Position numbers and translations under genes: made by a program. This document shows, piece after piece, positions 1-5,678 of a stretch of 6,131 nucleotides of DNA. The stretch spans positions 1 through 6,131 of the forward strand of contig JBOHRW010000123.1 in NCBI GenBank assembly GCA_050732935.1, in the 5' to 3' direction. A model generated the notes under the pieces. That model was not told the origin of the DNA. It did not search any database and saw only the letters and a list, made by a program, of their open reading frames with translations. The stretch is from DASRVA01 sp050732935 (GTDB lineage Bacteria > Gemmatimonadota > Gemmatimonadetes > JACCXV01 > JAHWKZ01). Numbering within the stretch: position 1 is the first letter of the stretch; each line of letters begins with the position of its first letter.

Positions 1-713
1 ATGACCTCCTGACCGGGGTAGCAGCCTTTGGTGTGGCTGATCGCGTTTTCGGTGGGCGCCTCCAAGGGGATCGTCTCCTCCCCGAGCTCCGGGCCGTAGG
101 CGGCAATCCCGGCCTCGATCTGGCGCGCGTCCCAGGCCTCGGGCTCCCCCGGCACGGCGCCCCCATCGACCAGGGCCGCGATCCCCGTCGCGGCCGGATC
201 CCCCGCGAGCCAGACGTGGAAGCCAGTCTCGCCCGTGTCCGTCCAGCGGACGACGCGACCCGTCGCTGAGCCTATCGGGCTCGTCACGTGGTCGCCCTCG
301 CCATCGGCGGGCGGGGACCCACCCGCACGCTCCAGGATCGACCCGCTCCCGGGCCCCTGGAGCGAGACCGCCCGCCAGGCACCCCCGTGATCCTCGAACT
401 CGACCTCCTGGCCGAAGTAATACTTGCGGAGGAGTTCGAGGACGCGATCGGCCGATCCGCCGGCGCACTCCAGCAACAGGACGTCGCCGGTCTCGCAGGC
501 GAGGAAGTCGGCCAGCACCCGGCCCTTTTGCGGCGCGAGGAGGAGCGCGCGCTCTCCCTGCCCGGGCGCGAGATCGTCCACCTTGTTCGTGCACAGCGAG
601 TTCAGATAGGAGCGCCGTTCCGGGCCGCGGATCTCCAGGAGCCTCGAGCCCGGGAGCTCGAACAGGGCGGCACCCTCGCGGGTGGCGTGGTAGGCGGCGT
701 GCCAGCTCGGCAT
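1..713 (-). CDS. ygfZ: YgfZ/GcvT-like folate-binding protein, 3' end cut by window
   Basis: The reverse strand is open from an ATG at 713 to the window edge, giving 237 codons without a stop. The translation has the hallmarks of the YgfZ/CAF17 family. The N-terminal part is GcvT-like (around residues 24-75, with LEIRGPERRSYLNSL and PQKGRVLADF). Residues 199-218 read IEAGIAAYGPELGEETIPLE, and the signature KGCYPGQEV sits at 229-237 with the conserved cysteine at 231. Family members usually have about 300-350 residues, so roughly a quarter, the C-terminal barrel, lies off the left edge. YgfZ proteins bind tetrahydrofolate and help maintain or repair Fe-S clusters in enzymes such as MiaB (known for the family). 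The ATG lies 8 bases after the DUF3891 stop. An in-frame GTG at 725-723 overlaps that stop as GTGA and is an alternative start. Neither has a good Shine-Dalgarno, which points to translational coupling. Confidence 0.93.
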   Translation of the reverse strand, partial: MPSWHAAYHATREGAALFELPGSRLLEIRGPERRSYLNSLCTNKVDDLAPGQGERALLLAPQKGRVLADFLACETGDVLLLECAGGSADRVLELLRKYYFGQEVEFEDHGGAWRAVSLQGPGSGSILERAGGSPPADGEGDHVTSPIGSATGRVVRWTDTGETGFHVWLAGDPAATGIAALVDGGAVPGEPEAWDARQIEAGIAAYGPELGEETIPLEAPTENAISHTKGCYPGQEV

Positions 714-721
714 GGTGGGGC

Positions 722-1495
722 TCACGAGGATAATCTACGCCCGGCGAGGACGATCTCCACTAGGACGGCGGGCGCCGAGTCCCACGCCCGCTGGAGGCCC
801 GCGTCGTCGGCCCAGATCCTTCCCTCCAGGAGACGGGCGGGAACGGTGTCCACCACCCGTGGCGGCGCGAACCGCCACGGCTCGAGGCGGCCCTCGACCC
901 GCAGGTGGCCCGAGATCGTCGTCCCATAGCGGTAACGGGTCTTCCCGCCCCCGTAGTCGGCCGCCATCGGGCGCCCGTCCCAGGCTGGCCAGGCCTGGCA
1001 CAGAGCGAGCGACACGGCGTCGAGAAGCTGCAGCCAGTCGAGATTCGCCTCGCGTATCCCCGGCTCCATGTCCGCCGGCTCGTGCCGATCGCGCGCCCTG
1101 GCGAGCATCTCCCCGAGCCGCCGCTCCTGCGACTTCACCCACGGCCGTGCTTCCGGACTCCGCGCATGAAAGGAAAGGAAGTGCCGCCCCACGAGCCAGC
1201 CCGCATAGGGATCCCGGCGCGCCACCCGGTCGGTCGATCGGTCAGCGACCAGGAGCGCGGAATCGAGGCTGTGCGTGGTGTAGGTATGGGGCGCGCCGGT
1301 CCTTGGGTCGAAGACGGGACGACGGTCCAGCTCGGCCCATCCCGCGTCGTGGTGGCCGATCGCGTAGAGGACGGATTCCCGCGGACGGAGCACCGGAGCA
1401 TCCCCGCCCCAGCCCTCGGCCAGGCGGCCCGCGAGGAGCGCATGGTCGAGCTGATGGAAGCAGAGGAGCCCGGCGTCTACCTGGCGCGTGATCAC
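722..1495 (-). CDS. DUF3891 family protein, HD-domain-like
   Basis: This 257-residue protein matches the DUF3891 pattern by eye. It begins ITRQVDAGLLCFHQLDHALLAGRLA and has HHDAGW at residues 48-53, followed by a run of conserved Asp, Arg and Pro. His18, His49-Asp50, His105 and Asp159 (in LLDAVSLAL) have the order and helical setting of an HD metal-binding site. A phosphohydrolase-like metal site is therefore plausible, but no substrate is known to me for this family. The GTG start at 1495 is well fixed: an in-frame TGA stands five codons upstream (1510-1508) with no other start between. There is no signal peptide, so it is probably cytoplasmic. It lies 39 bases after the lipoprotein gene and 8 bases before ygfZ on the same strand, probably one transcript. 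A small hairpin covers its start codon (see 1494-1508). Confidence 0.88.
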   Translation of the reverse strand: MITRQVDAGLLCFHQLDHALLAGRLAEGWGGDAPVLRPRESVLYAIGHHDAGWAELDRRPVFDPRTGAPHTYTTHSLDSALLVADRSTDRVARRDPYAGWLVGRHFLSFHARSPEARPWVKSQERRLGEMLARARDRHEPADMEPGIREANLDWLQLLDAVSLALCQAWPAWDGRPMAADYGGGKTRYRYGTTISGHLRVEGRLEPWRFAPPRVVDTVPARLLEGRIWADDAGLQRAWDSAPAVLVEIVLAGRRLSS

Positions 1496-1508
1496 CGGCC
1501 TTGCCGGT
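1494..1508 (-). promoter_or_regulatory. Hairpin over the DUF3891 start codon
   Basis: On the minus strand the sequence reads ACCGGC-AAG-GCCGGT, a perfect 6-bp GC-rich inverted repeat with a 3-base loop. The 3' arm contains the first two bases of the GTG start, and the only purine-rich stretch that could pair with 16S rRNA (AAGG) sits in the loop and the adjoining stem. The in-frame stop just upstream also falls at the foot of the 5' arm. In RNA this could hide the start and make translation depend on ribosomes finishing the upstream lipoprotein gene, 39 bases away. It is only 6 bp in a GC-rich genome, so chance is a real alternative. Confidence 0.35.
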
Positions 1509-1534
1509 CAGCGTGGCGAGTCACGCGCCCGCCG

Positions 1535-2110
1535 TCATCCGCCGCCGGCGAGCCTCAGCATCACCTCGGTGGCGCCGGGCCGCACCGGACCGCTCGACGC
1601 CGAGCGGTCCCCGGGGCTCCTCGACAGTGGATCTCCGTCACCGTCCAGCCGCGCCTCCACCGTCACCCGGTCGGGGAACGGCGCTTCTCCCAGCATCGCG
1701 TCCCGGGGCCCGATCTCGAACTCGATCGGGAATGACGAAGGCGTCAGACGCCGGACGGCGAGCGGAGGACCCTCCGTCCGGCCGACGGGTCTCACGACCA
1801 CGAACACGACCGCGCCCGCGGGCGGCGTCGCCAACCCCGGTGCCTGGATCGTCCCGCTGACCCCCGCGTCCGCCGGGACGGTCCCGCCATTCATCCCATC
1901 GACGATCTCCGCCGGCCCGCGCGGCATGTCGTCGCCCGCGCGGCCCCCGCCTCCCGATCCATCGACGAGCGCGGCCGGCGCCGCCGAGGGGGGGAGAAGC
2001 GGGCGCTCGCGCGCGCGACGTGCGTACTCCTCCTCGGGCTCGACACGCTGGCTGCACGCCAGCCCGGCGAGAAGCAGCGTGACGATCCCCGCGGTCACCA
2101 GCTTTGGCAT
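1535..2110 (-). CDS. Predicted lipoprotein with CycH/CcmI-type C-terminal Ig-like domain
   Basis: The 191-residue protein starts MPKLVTAGIVTLLLAGLACS, a lipoprotein signal peptide with Lys3, a hydrophobic core and a lipobox-like GLAC ending at Cys19. A low-complexity Pro/Gly/Ala linker covers about residues 25-75. Residues 84-188 resemble the Ig-like domain at the C-terminus of cytochrome c biogenesis proteins CcmI/CycH: VSGTI (84-88), VVFVVVRP (101-108), GPPLAVRRL (114-122), FPIEFEI (127-133), VTVEARLDGDGDPLSRSPGD (149-168) and SGPV (173-176). The TPR part and membrane helices of CcmI are absent, so this is a lone domain tethered at the membrane. A role in cytochrome c assembly is not shown. 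I chose ATG 2110 because a G7 tract (2123-2117) lies 6 bases upstream as an SD-like element. ATG 2116, two codons earlier, is also possible. First gene of the leftward set. Confidence 0.82.
   Translation of the reverse strand: MPKLVTAGIVTLLLAGLACSQRVEPEEEYARRARERPLLPPSAAPAALVDGSGGGGRAGDDMPRGPAEIVDGMNGGTVPADAGVSGTIQAPGLATPPAGAVVFVVVRPVGRTEGPPLAVRRLTPSSFPIEFEIGPRDAMLGEAPFPDRVTVEARLDGDGDPLSRSPGDRSASSGPVRPGATEVMLRLAGGG
1587..1610. repeat. Perfect 10-bp inverted repeat inside the CycH-like lipoprotein gene
   Basis: GGACCGCTCG (1587-1596), a 4-base spacer ACGC, then CGAGCGGTCC (1601-1610) form a perfect palindrome. It lies about 50 bases before the stop of the leftward lipoprotein gene, within codons for the conserved GDRSASSGPV segment. 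A stable RNA stem is expected. There is no T tract after it on either strand, so it does not look like an intrinsic terminator. It may slow or protect the mRNA, or be a by-product of GC-rich coding. Confidence 0.6.
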
Positions 2111-2133
2111 CCCCATCCCCCCCAAACTAGGAT
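2104..2133 (+). promoter_or_regulatory. Candidate sigma70-type promoter for the lipoprotein-glcDF transcript
   Basis: TTGGCA at 2104-2109 (5 of 6 to TTGACA) is followed after 18 bases by TAGGAT at 2128-2133 (4 of 6 to TATAAT, keeping T1, A2 and T6). The expected transcription start is about 2139-2142, directly before the GTG at 2143, so the mRNA would be leaderless or nearly so. This is the only stretch in the junction with A/T content suited to a -10 element. The -35 lies within the first codons of the divergent lipoprotein gene. It was found by eye and not scored against a model. Confidence 0.4.
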
Positions 2134-2142
2134 TCACACCCT

Positions 2143-2634
2143 GTGGCGACACATCTCGTGACCCTTCTTGCCGTCCTGTCGACGACCCTCGCGTGCTCCC
2201 GACCCGCGGACGACGCACCGCCGGCTCCCTCCGACACTGCCGCGGCGGCGACGACACCGGCGCGATGGGAGGGCAGGTATCGTCTCGTGAGTGCGGACGG
2301 CGATAGCATCCCCGCTCTTCTCGACCGCCGCCCCGGCTGCAGCCTGCAGCTCGTCTACGGCGCCCTGACCCTCCAGGCAGACCACTTCTACTTCACCGAC
2401 ACGACCCACGAGCGCTGCGAGGGGGAGACCTCCCGACAGGAGTCGTGGATCGCTCAGGGGACGTACCACGCCGCCGGCGAGACCTTGCGCTTCAATCCCG
2501 ACAGCGGAACGGCGTTCGGCGCGGCCGAAGGTGTCCTCGGGGACGGCGAGATCCGTCTGCGGCGTCTGCACACGGAGGAGGGGACCGAGGAGGTGGACTG
2601 GCTCTTCGTCCGGCGCGACCGGCCGGGGCGCTGA
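2143..2634 (+). CDS. Predicted small lipoprotein, lipocalin-like
   Basis: This 163-residue protein begins MATHLVTLLAVLSTTLACSR: a short hydrophobic signal and a lipobox-like TLAC ending at Cys18, though the n-region has no Lys or Arg before the core, which weakens the call. A Pro/Ala/Thr linker (about 20-40) leads to a small beta-rich domain (about 41-158) with WEGRYRLVS, LTLQADHFYF, IAQGTYHAAGETLRF and a closing VDWLFVRRD. This is the up-and-down strand pattern of lipocalin-like lipoproteins. Cys66 and Cys92 could form a disulfide. No ligand can be named. The start is limited by an in-frame TAG at 2128-2130; GTG 2143 is the first start after it and GTG 2158 is the alternative. An AGGA at 2129-2132 stands 10 bases ahead but would not be transcribed if the proposed promoter is used. 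Its stop is 2 bases before the glcD ATG, so the two are probably coupled. Confidence 0.78.
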   Translation: MATHLVTLLAVLSTTLACSRPADDAPPAPSDTAAAATTPARWEGRYRLVSADGDSIPALLDRRPGCSLQLVYGALTLQADHFYFTDTTHERCEGETSRQESWIAQGTYHAAGETLRFNPDSGTAFGAAEGVLGDGEIRLRRLHTEEGTEEVDWLFVRRDRPGR

Positions 2635-2636
2635 AC

Positions 2637-4082
2637 ATGCTTTCGCGACGCGCGCTGAGCGGCCTCGAGGAGATCACCGCACGGAGCCGCGTCCTGACGG
2701 CCCGCGAGGATCTACTCACCTACGCCGGCGACGCCACGCCTCTTCATCGCCATCTTCCCGCCGCCGTCGTCCTGCCACGCGACGCGGAGGAGGTCGCACG
2801 GACCGTTCTGCTCGCCAACGAGGAGGGCTTCGCGCTCGTGCCGCGTGGCGCCGGCTCGGGTTTGTCCGGGGGGGCGGTCCCAACCGAAGACAGCGTCGTG
2901 GTCCTCTTCCCCACGTGGAACCGGATCTTGGAGATCGACGAGCGGAACCTGACGGCCTGGGTCGAGCCCGGCGTCGTGACCGGTGAGCTGCACGCGGCGG
3001 CCCTGGCCACGGGTCTGTTCTATCCCCCCGATCCGGGGTCGATGCGTGTCTGCACGATCGGAGGGAACGTGGCCGAGAACGCAGGCGGCCTGCGGGGGCT
3101 GAAATACGGCGTCACCAAAAACTACGTGCAGGGGCTCGACGTCGTGCTGCCGACCGGCGAGGCGGTGCGACTGGGGGGCAAATCGATCAAGGACGTGGCC
3201 GGATACAACCTGATCGACCTGATGGTGGGAAGCGAGGGGACCCTCGGCATCTTCACCCGGATTCTCCTCAGGCTCGTGCCCAGACCCGAGGCGGTCCGGA
3301 CGATGCTCGCCCTCTACGACACCATGGAAGCCGCCGGAGAATCGGTGGCGGCGATCATCGCCGGCCATATCGTGCCCGCGACCCTGGAGCTCCTCGACCG
3401 GACGACGATCCGGGCCGTCGAGGCCTTCGCCGGGCTCGGCCTGCCGTCGGACCTCGGCGCGCTCCTCCTCATCGAGGTCGACGGTCGGAGGCACGAAGTC
3501 GAGCAGGACGCCCACGAGGTCGTCCGCCTCTGCCGCCTCCATGGCGCGCGCGATGTCCGGCTGGCGGCGAGCGCCGAGGAGGCCGACGATCTAAGGGCCG
3601 CGCGGCGGGTCGCCTTCAGCGCCCTCGCCCGCGGCGGGCCAACCGTCATCCTCGAGGATGCGACGGTGCCACGCAGCGAGGTCCCCGAGATGCTGCGGCG
3701 GATCCACGCCGCGGCGGACCGGCACGGAGCGACGATCGCGACGTTCGGCCACGCCGGGGACGGGAACCTCCATCCGACCTGTCTGACCGACGAACGCGAC
3801 CAGGCCGCGGTGGCGCGCGCCGAGGCCGCGCTCGAGGAGATCTTCGCCGCCGCCATCTCACTCGGCGGAACGATCACCGGGGAGCATGGCGTAGGCCTCG
3901 CCAAGCGCCGCTTCCTGCCCAGCCAGGTAGGTGATCCAGCGATCCGGTTGATGCGCCAGATCAAGGCCGTGCTGGATCCCAACCAGGTGCTGAACCCCGG
4001 CAAGATCTTCGAGCCCGGTCCGCGTTGCGAGCATCCGCCGATCGGGCACCGGGTCTACGAGGCAGCGGGACGAGATCGGTGA
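2637..4082 (+). CDS. glcD: FAD-linked 2-hydroxyacid dehydrogenase subunit GlcD (glycolate oxidase FAD subunit)
   Basis: The 481-residue protein is full length for GlcD (about 500 in E. coli). A PCMH-type FAD-binding domain covers about residues 39-217, with PRGAGSGLSGGA (69-80), VEPGVVTGEL (109-118), PPDPGS (130-135) and GGNVAENAGG (142-151). The C-terminal FAD-oxidase domain (about 218-458) has GHAGDGNLHP (371-380), TGEHGVG (414-420) and LDPNQVLNPGKIF (446-458). His372, His379 and Glu416 occupy the metal-binding positions known from D-2-hydroxyglutarate and D-lactate dehydrogenases of this family. It should oxidise glycolate or another D-2-hydroxyacid with FAD and hand electrons to GlcF. The substrate cannot be settled from sequence: D-lactate and D-2-hydroxyglutarate are alternatives, and the GlcF partner favours glycolate or lactate. 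The ATG follows the previous stop by 2 bases without a good SD, suggesting coupling. About 20 residues trail beyond the usual GKIF end. Confidence 0.93.
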   Translation: MLSRRALSGLEEITARSRVLTAREDLLTYAGDATPLHRHLPAAVVLPRDAEEVARTVLLANEEGFALVPRGAGSGLSGGAVPTEDSVVVLFPTWNRILEIDERNLTAWVEPGVVTGELHAAALATGLFYPPDPGSMRVCTIGGNVAENAGGLRGLKYGVTKNYVQGLDVVLPTGEAVRLGGKSIKDVAGYNLIDLMVGSEGTLGIFTRILLRLVPRPEAVRTMLALYDTMEAAGESVAAIIAGHIVPATLELLDRTTIRAVEAFAGLGLPSDLGALLLIEVDGRRHEVEQDAHEVVRLCRLHGARDVRLAASAEEADDLRAARRVAFSALARGGPTVILEDATVPRSEVPEMLRRIHAAADRHGATIATFGHAGDGNLHPTCLTDERDQAAVARAEAALEEIFAAAISLGGTITGEHGVGLAKRRFLPSQVGDPAIRLMRQIKAVLDPNQVLNPGKIFEPGPRCEHPPIGHRVYEAAGRDR

Positions 4083-4092
4083 GCGGGACGAC

Positions 4093-4097
4093 GGAGG
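4093..4097 (+). promoter_or_regulatory. Strong Shine-Dalgarno for glcF
   Basis: GGAGG stands 7 bases before the ATG at 4105, the best ribosome binding site in the window. It gives glcF its own strong translation start in the 22-base gap after glcD, unlike glcD, which seems to rely on coupling. Confidence 0.8.
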
Positions 4098-4104
4098 GGA
4101 CGGG

Positions 4105-5442
4105 ATGAGCGCGGCGGGCACGACCGCGGAGCACGGTCTCGACGTCGGCAACGATCTCCTGGCCCAGTGCATCCAGTGCGGCCTCTGCCTGCCGGCCTGC
4201 CCCACCTACGCCCTGACCCCGCGCGAGCGGGCCAACCCCCGTGGCCGGATCGGCCTCATGCGAGCGGTCAGCCGGGGAGACCTGGCCGTGGACGACCCCG
4301 CCTTCGCCGATGCCATGTACTACTGCCTGGGATGTCGAGCGTGCGAGACCGCGTGCCCGGCCGGTGTCCAGTTCGGGCGCCTGCTCGAGGGCGCGCGGGC
4401 GGCCGTCGAGGAAGCCGAAGCTGACGGGCGCCCGGAGGCGTTCCCGCGCGAGTTCCTCCTCGATCGCGTGCTCCCCTATCCCTCCCGGCTGCGGCGCGGC
4501 GCCCAACTCCTTCGACTCTATCAGCGGACCCTGGCCAAGAGCCGCCGCTGGAAGGCGTGGTTCGAGGAGCGCTTCCCCGAGGCGGCGGCGCTGATGCCAT
4601 TCCTTCCCGCGGTGCCGGCGCCCCGGCACGCCCGTCTTCCCTCCGCGTTGGAGCCGGAGGCGGTGGTCACCGACCGGCCGGCGCGCAAGGTCCGGGGGAC
4701 GGTCGTCTTGCATCCCGGCTGCATCCAGGCGGTGCTCCACCCCGAGATCAACCTCGACACGATGCTGGTCCTGGCCTACAACGGCTGGCGGGTCGTGGTC
4801 CCGGAGAGGTTCCGTTGCTGCGGGGCGCTCCACGCGCATCAGGGCCGACCGGAGCAGGCACGCGAGCTGGCACGCGCCAACATCGCGGCGTTCGAGGCTT
4901 CCGGGGCCGAACGGCTCGTCTCCAACGCAGCCGGCTGCGGGGCCCACATGGAGGACGTGCGGCATTTGTTTACCGGCGATCCGGAGTGGGCGGATCGGGC
5001 GGCGGCCTTCTCGGAGGCGGTGGTGGACGTGAGCGAGCTCCTCGTCCACGAAGGTGTGCGGCGACCGACGCGCCCGTTCAGCCTCCGGGCCACCTACCAC
5101 GATCCCTGCCACCTTGTTCACGGCCAGCGCGTCGCAGAGGCGCCGCGGCTATTGCTCCGGGCGATTCCCGGTCTCGAGGTCATCCCGCTCGCGGAGTCGA
5201 CCTGGTGCTGCGGCTCGGCGGGGATCTACAACGTGACCCACCCGGAGGCGGCGGAGGAGCTCCTGCGCCGGAAGGTGGGCCACATCCTGACGACCGGGGC
5301 CGAGCTCGTCGTGACCGGCAACCCCGGCTGCATCCTCCAGATCGCGAGCGGGCTCCGGGCACGGGGCTCGCCGGTGCGGGTCCTCCACCCAGCGTCGCTG
5401 CTGAGGGTGGCCTACGAGCTCAATCCGCTCCGCCGGGAGTAG
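4105..5442 (+). CDS. glcF: Fe-S subunit GlcF of glycolate/2-hydroxyacid dehydrogenase (two 4Fe-4S clusters, two CCG domains)
   Basis: This 445-residue protein carries two ferredoxin-type 4Fe-4S motifs, Cys22-Cys25-Cys28-Cys32-Pro and Cys74-Cys77-Cys80-Cys84-Pro. Two cysteine-rich CCG domains follow: Cys206, Cys238-Cys239 and Cys278 in the first, and Cys335, Cys368-Cys369 and Cys409 in the second. That is the complete GlcF layout, and the length matches (about 400-450 in the family). It receives electrons from the FAD of GlcD and passes them toward the membrane quinone pool; the CCG domains resemble those of heterodisulfide reductase HdrB and LutA. The start has a strong SD 7 bases upstream. 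It lies 22 bases after glcD with no glcE between them, as in Gram-positive glcD-glcF pairs (B. subtilis ysfC-ysfD, from memory). Its last 23 bases overlap the convergent DUF2007 gene, and no terminator hairpin is visible after its stop. Confidence 0.94.
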   Translation: MSAAGTTAEHGLDVGNDLLAQCIQCGLCLPACPTYALTPRERANPRGRIGLMRAVSRGDLAVDDPAFADAMYYCLGCRACETACPAGVQFGRLLEGARAAVEEAEADGRPEAFPREFLLDRVLPYPSRLRRGAQLLRLYQRTLAKSRRWKAWFEERFPEAAALMPFLPAVPAPRHARLPSALEPEAVVTDRPARKVRGTVVLHPGCIQAVLHPEINLDTMLVLAYNGWRVVVPERFRCCGALHAHQGRPEQARELARANIAAFEASGAERLVSNAAGCGAHMEDVRHLFTGDPEWADRAAAFSEAVVDVSELLVHEGVRRPTRPFSLRATYHDPCHLVHGQRVAEAPRLLLRAIPGLEVIPLAESTWCCGSAGIYNVTHPEAAEELLRRKVGHILTTGAELVVTGNPGCILQIASGLRARGSPVRVLHPASLLRVAYELNPLRRE

Positions 5443-5659
5443 GCTCCTCGTCGTCGATCTCGATGGTCTGGAGAACTGCCCGCGCACGCCCGGCGTGCTC
5501 CGGCGCGACCAGAAGCCGCGCCGGAGCGATGCCGGCATAGGCGCCGCCGATGTCGTCGGCGACGACCGTGCTGGGGATCTCCGCGTCGTCCAGGAGCCCC
5601 TGAGCGATCTCCGCCTCGTGCCGCCAGCGGAAGCGGCCGACCTCGACGGGGGCGGTCAC
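5420..5659 (-). CDS. Small DUF2007 family protein
   Basis: A 79-residue protein with the DUF2007 pattern: a first strand (VEVGRFRW), a helix with EAEIAQGLLDDAEIPSTV, a Gly/Ala-rich middle, then ARLLVAPEHAGRARAVLQ. Family members are small single-domain proteins, sometimes labelled putative signal-transducing proteins. They may resemble the regulatory PII/ACT fold in size, but no ligand is known to me. The last ten or so residues (DDEEPTPGGAD) are an acidic disordered tail. The GTG start at 5659 comes right before the domain, 19 bases after the DUF1579 stop, with no clear SD, so it is probably co-transcribed with that gene. Its 3' end overlaps the end of glcF on the other strand by 23 bases. 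Confidence 0.8.
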   Translation of the reverse strand: MTAPVEVGRFRWRHEAEIAQGLLDDAEIPSTVVADDIGGAYAGIAPARLLVAPEHAGRARAVLQTIEIDDEEPTPGGAD

Positions 5660-5678
5660 CGGGCCCGACGTGTCGTGG

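Noticed and set aside
33..929. Long plus-strand open frames opposite ygfZ
   Set aside because: They are rich in Arg, Pro and Gly with no recognisable domain, and the minus strand here encodes a clear YgfZ protein with its signature motif. They are GC-rich shadow frames.
712..1735. Plus-strand open frames of 259 and 276 codons opposite DUF3891
   Set aside because: The composition is Arg/Pro/Ala biased and no family is recognisable. The opposite strand has a conserved protein whose start is bounded by an in-frame stop.
2117..2123. G7 homopolymer upstream of the leftward lipoprotein as a phase-variation tract
   Set aside because: It is short, outside the coding frame if ATG 2110 or 2116 is used, and explained more simply as an SD-like element.
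2445..2636. Upstream extension of the glcD frame
   Set aside because: The extra 64 residues lie in the coding sequence of the upstream lipoprotein in another frame, are Arg-rich, and are not part of the GlcD family. The ATG at 2637 gives the usual N-terminus.
3961..5121. Minus-strand open frame of 386 codons opposite glcF
   Set aside because: Its length comes from few stop codons in GC-rich DNA. The plus strand carries the complete GlcF cysteine pattern through the same stretch.
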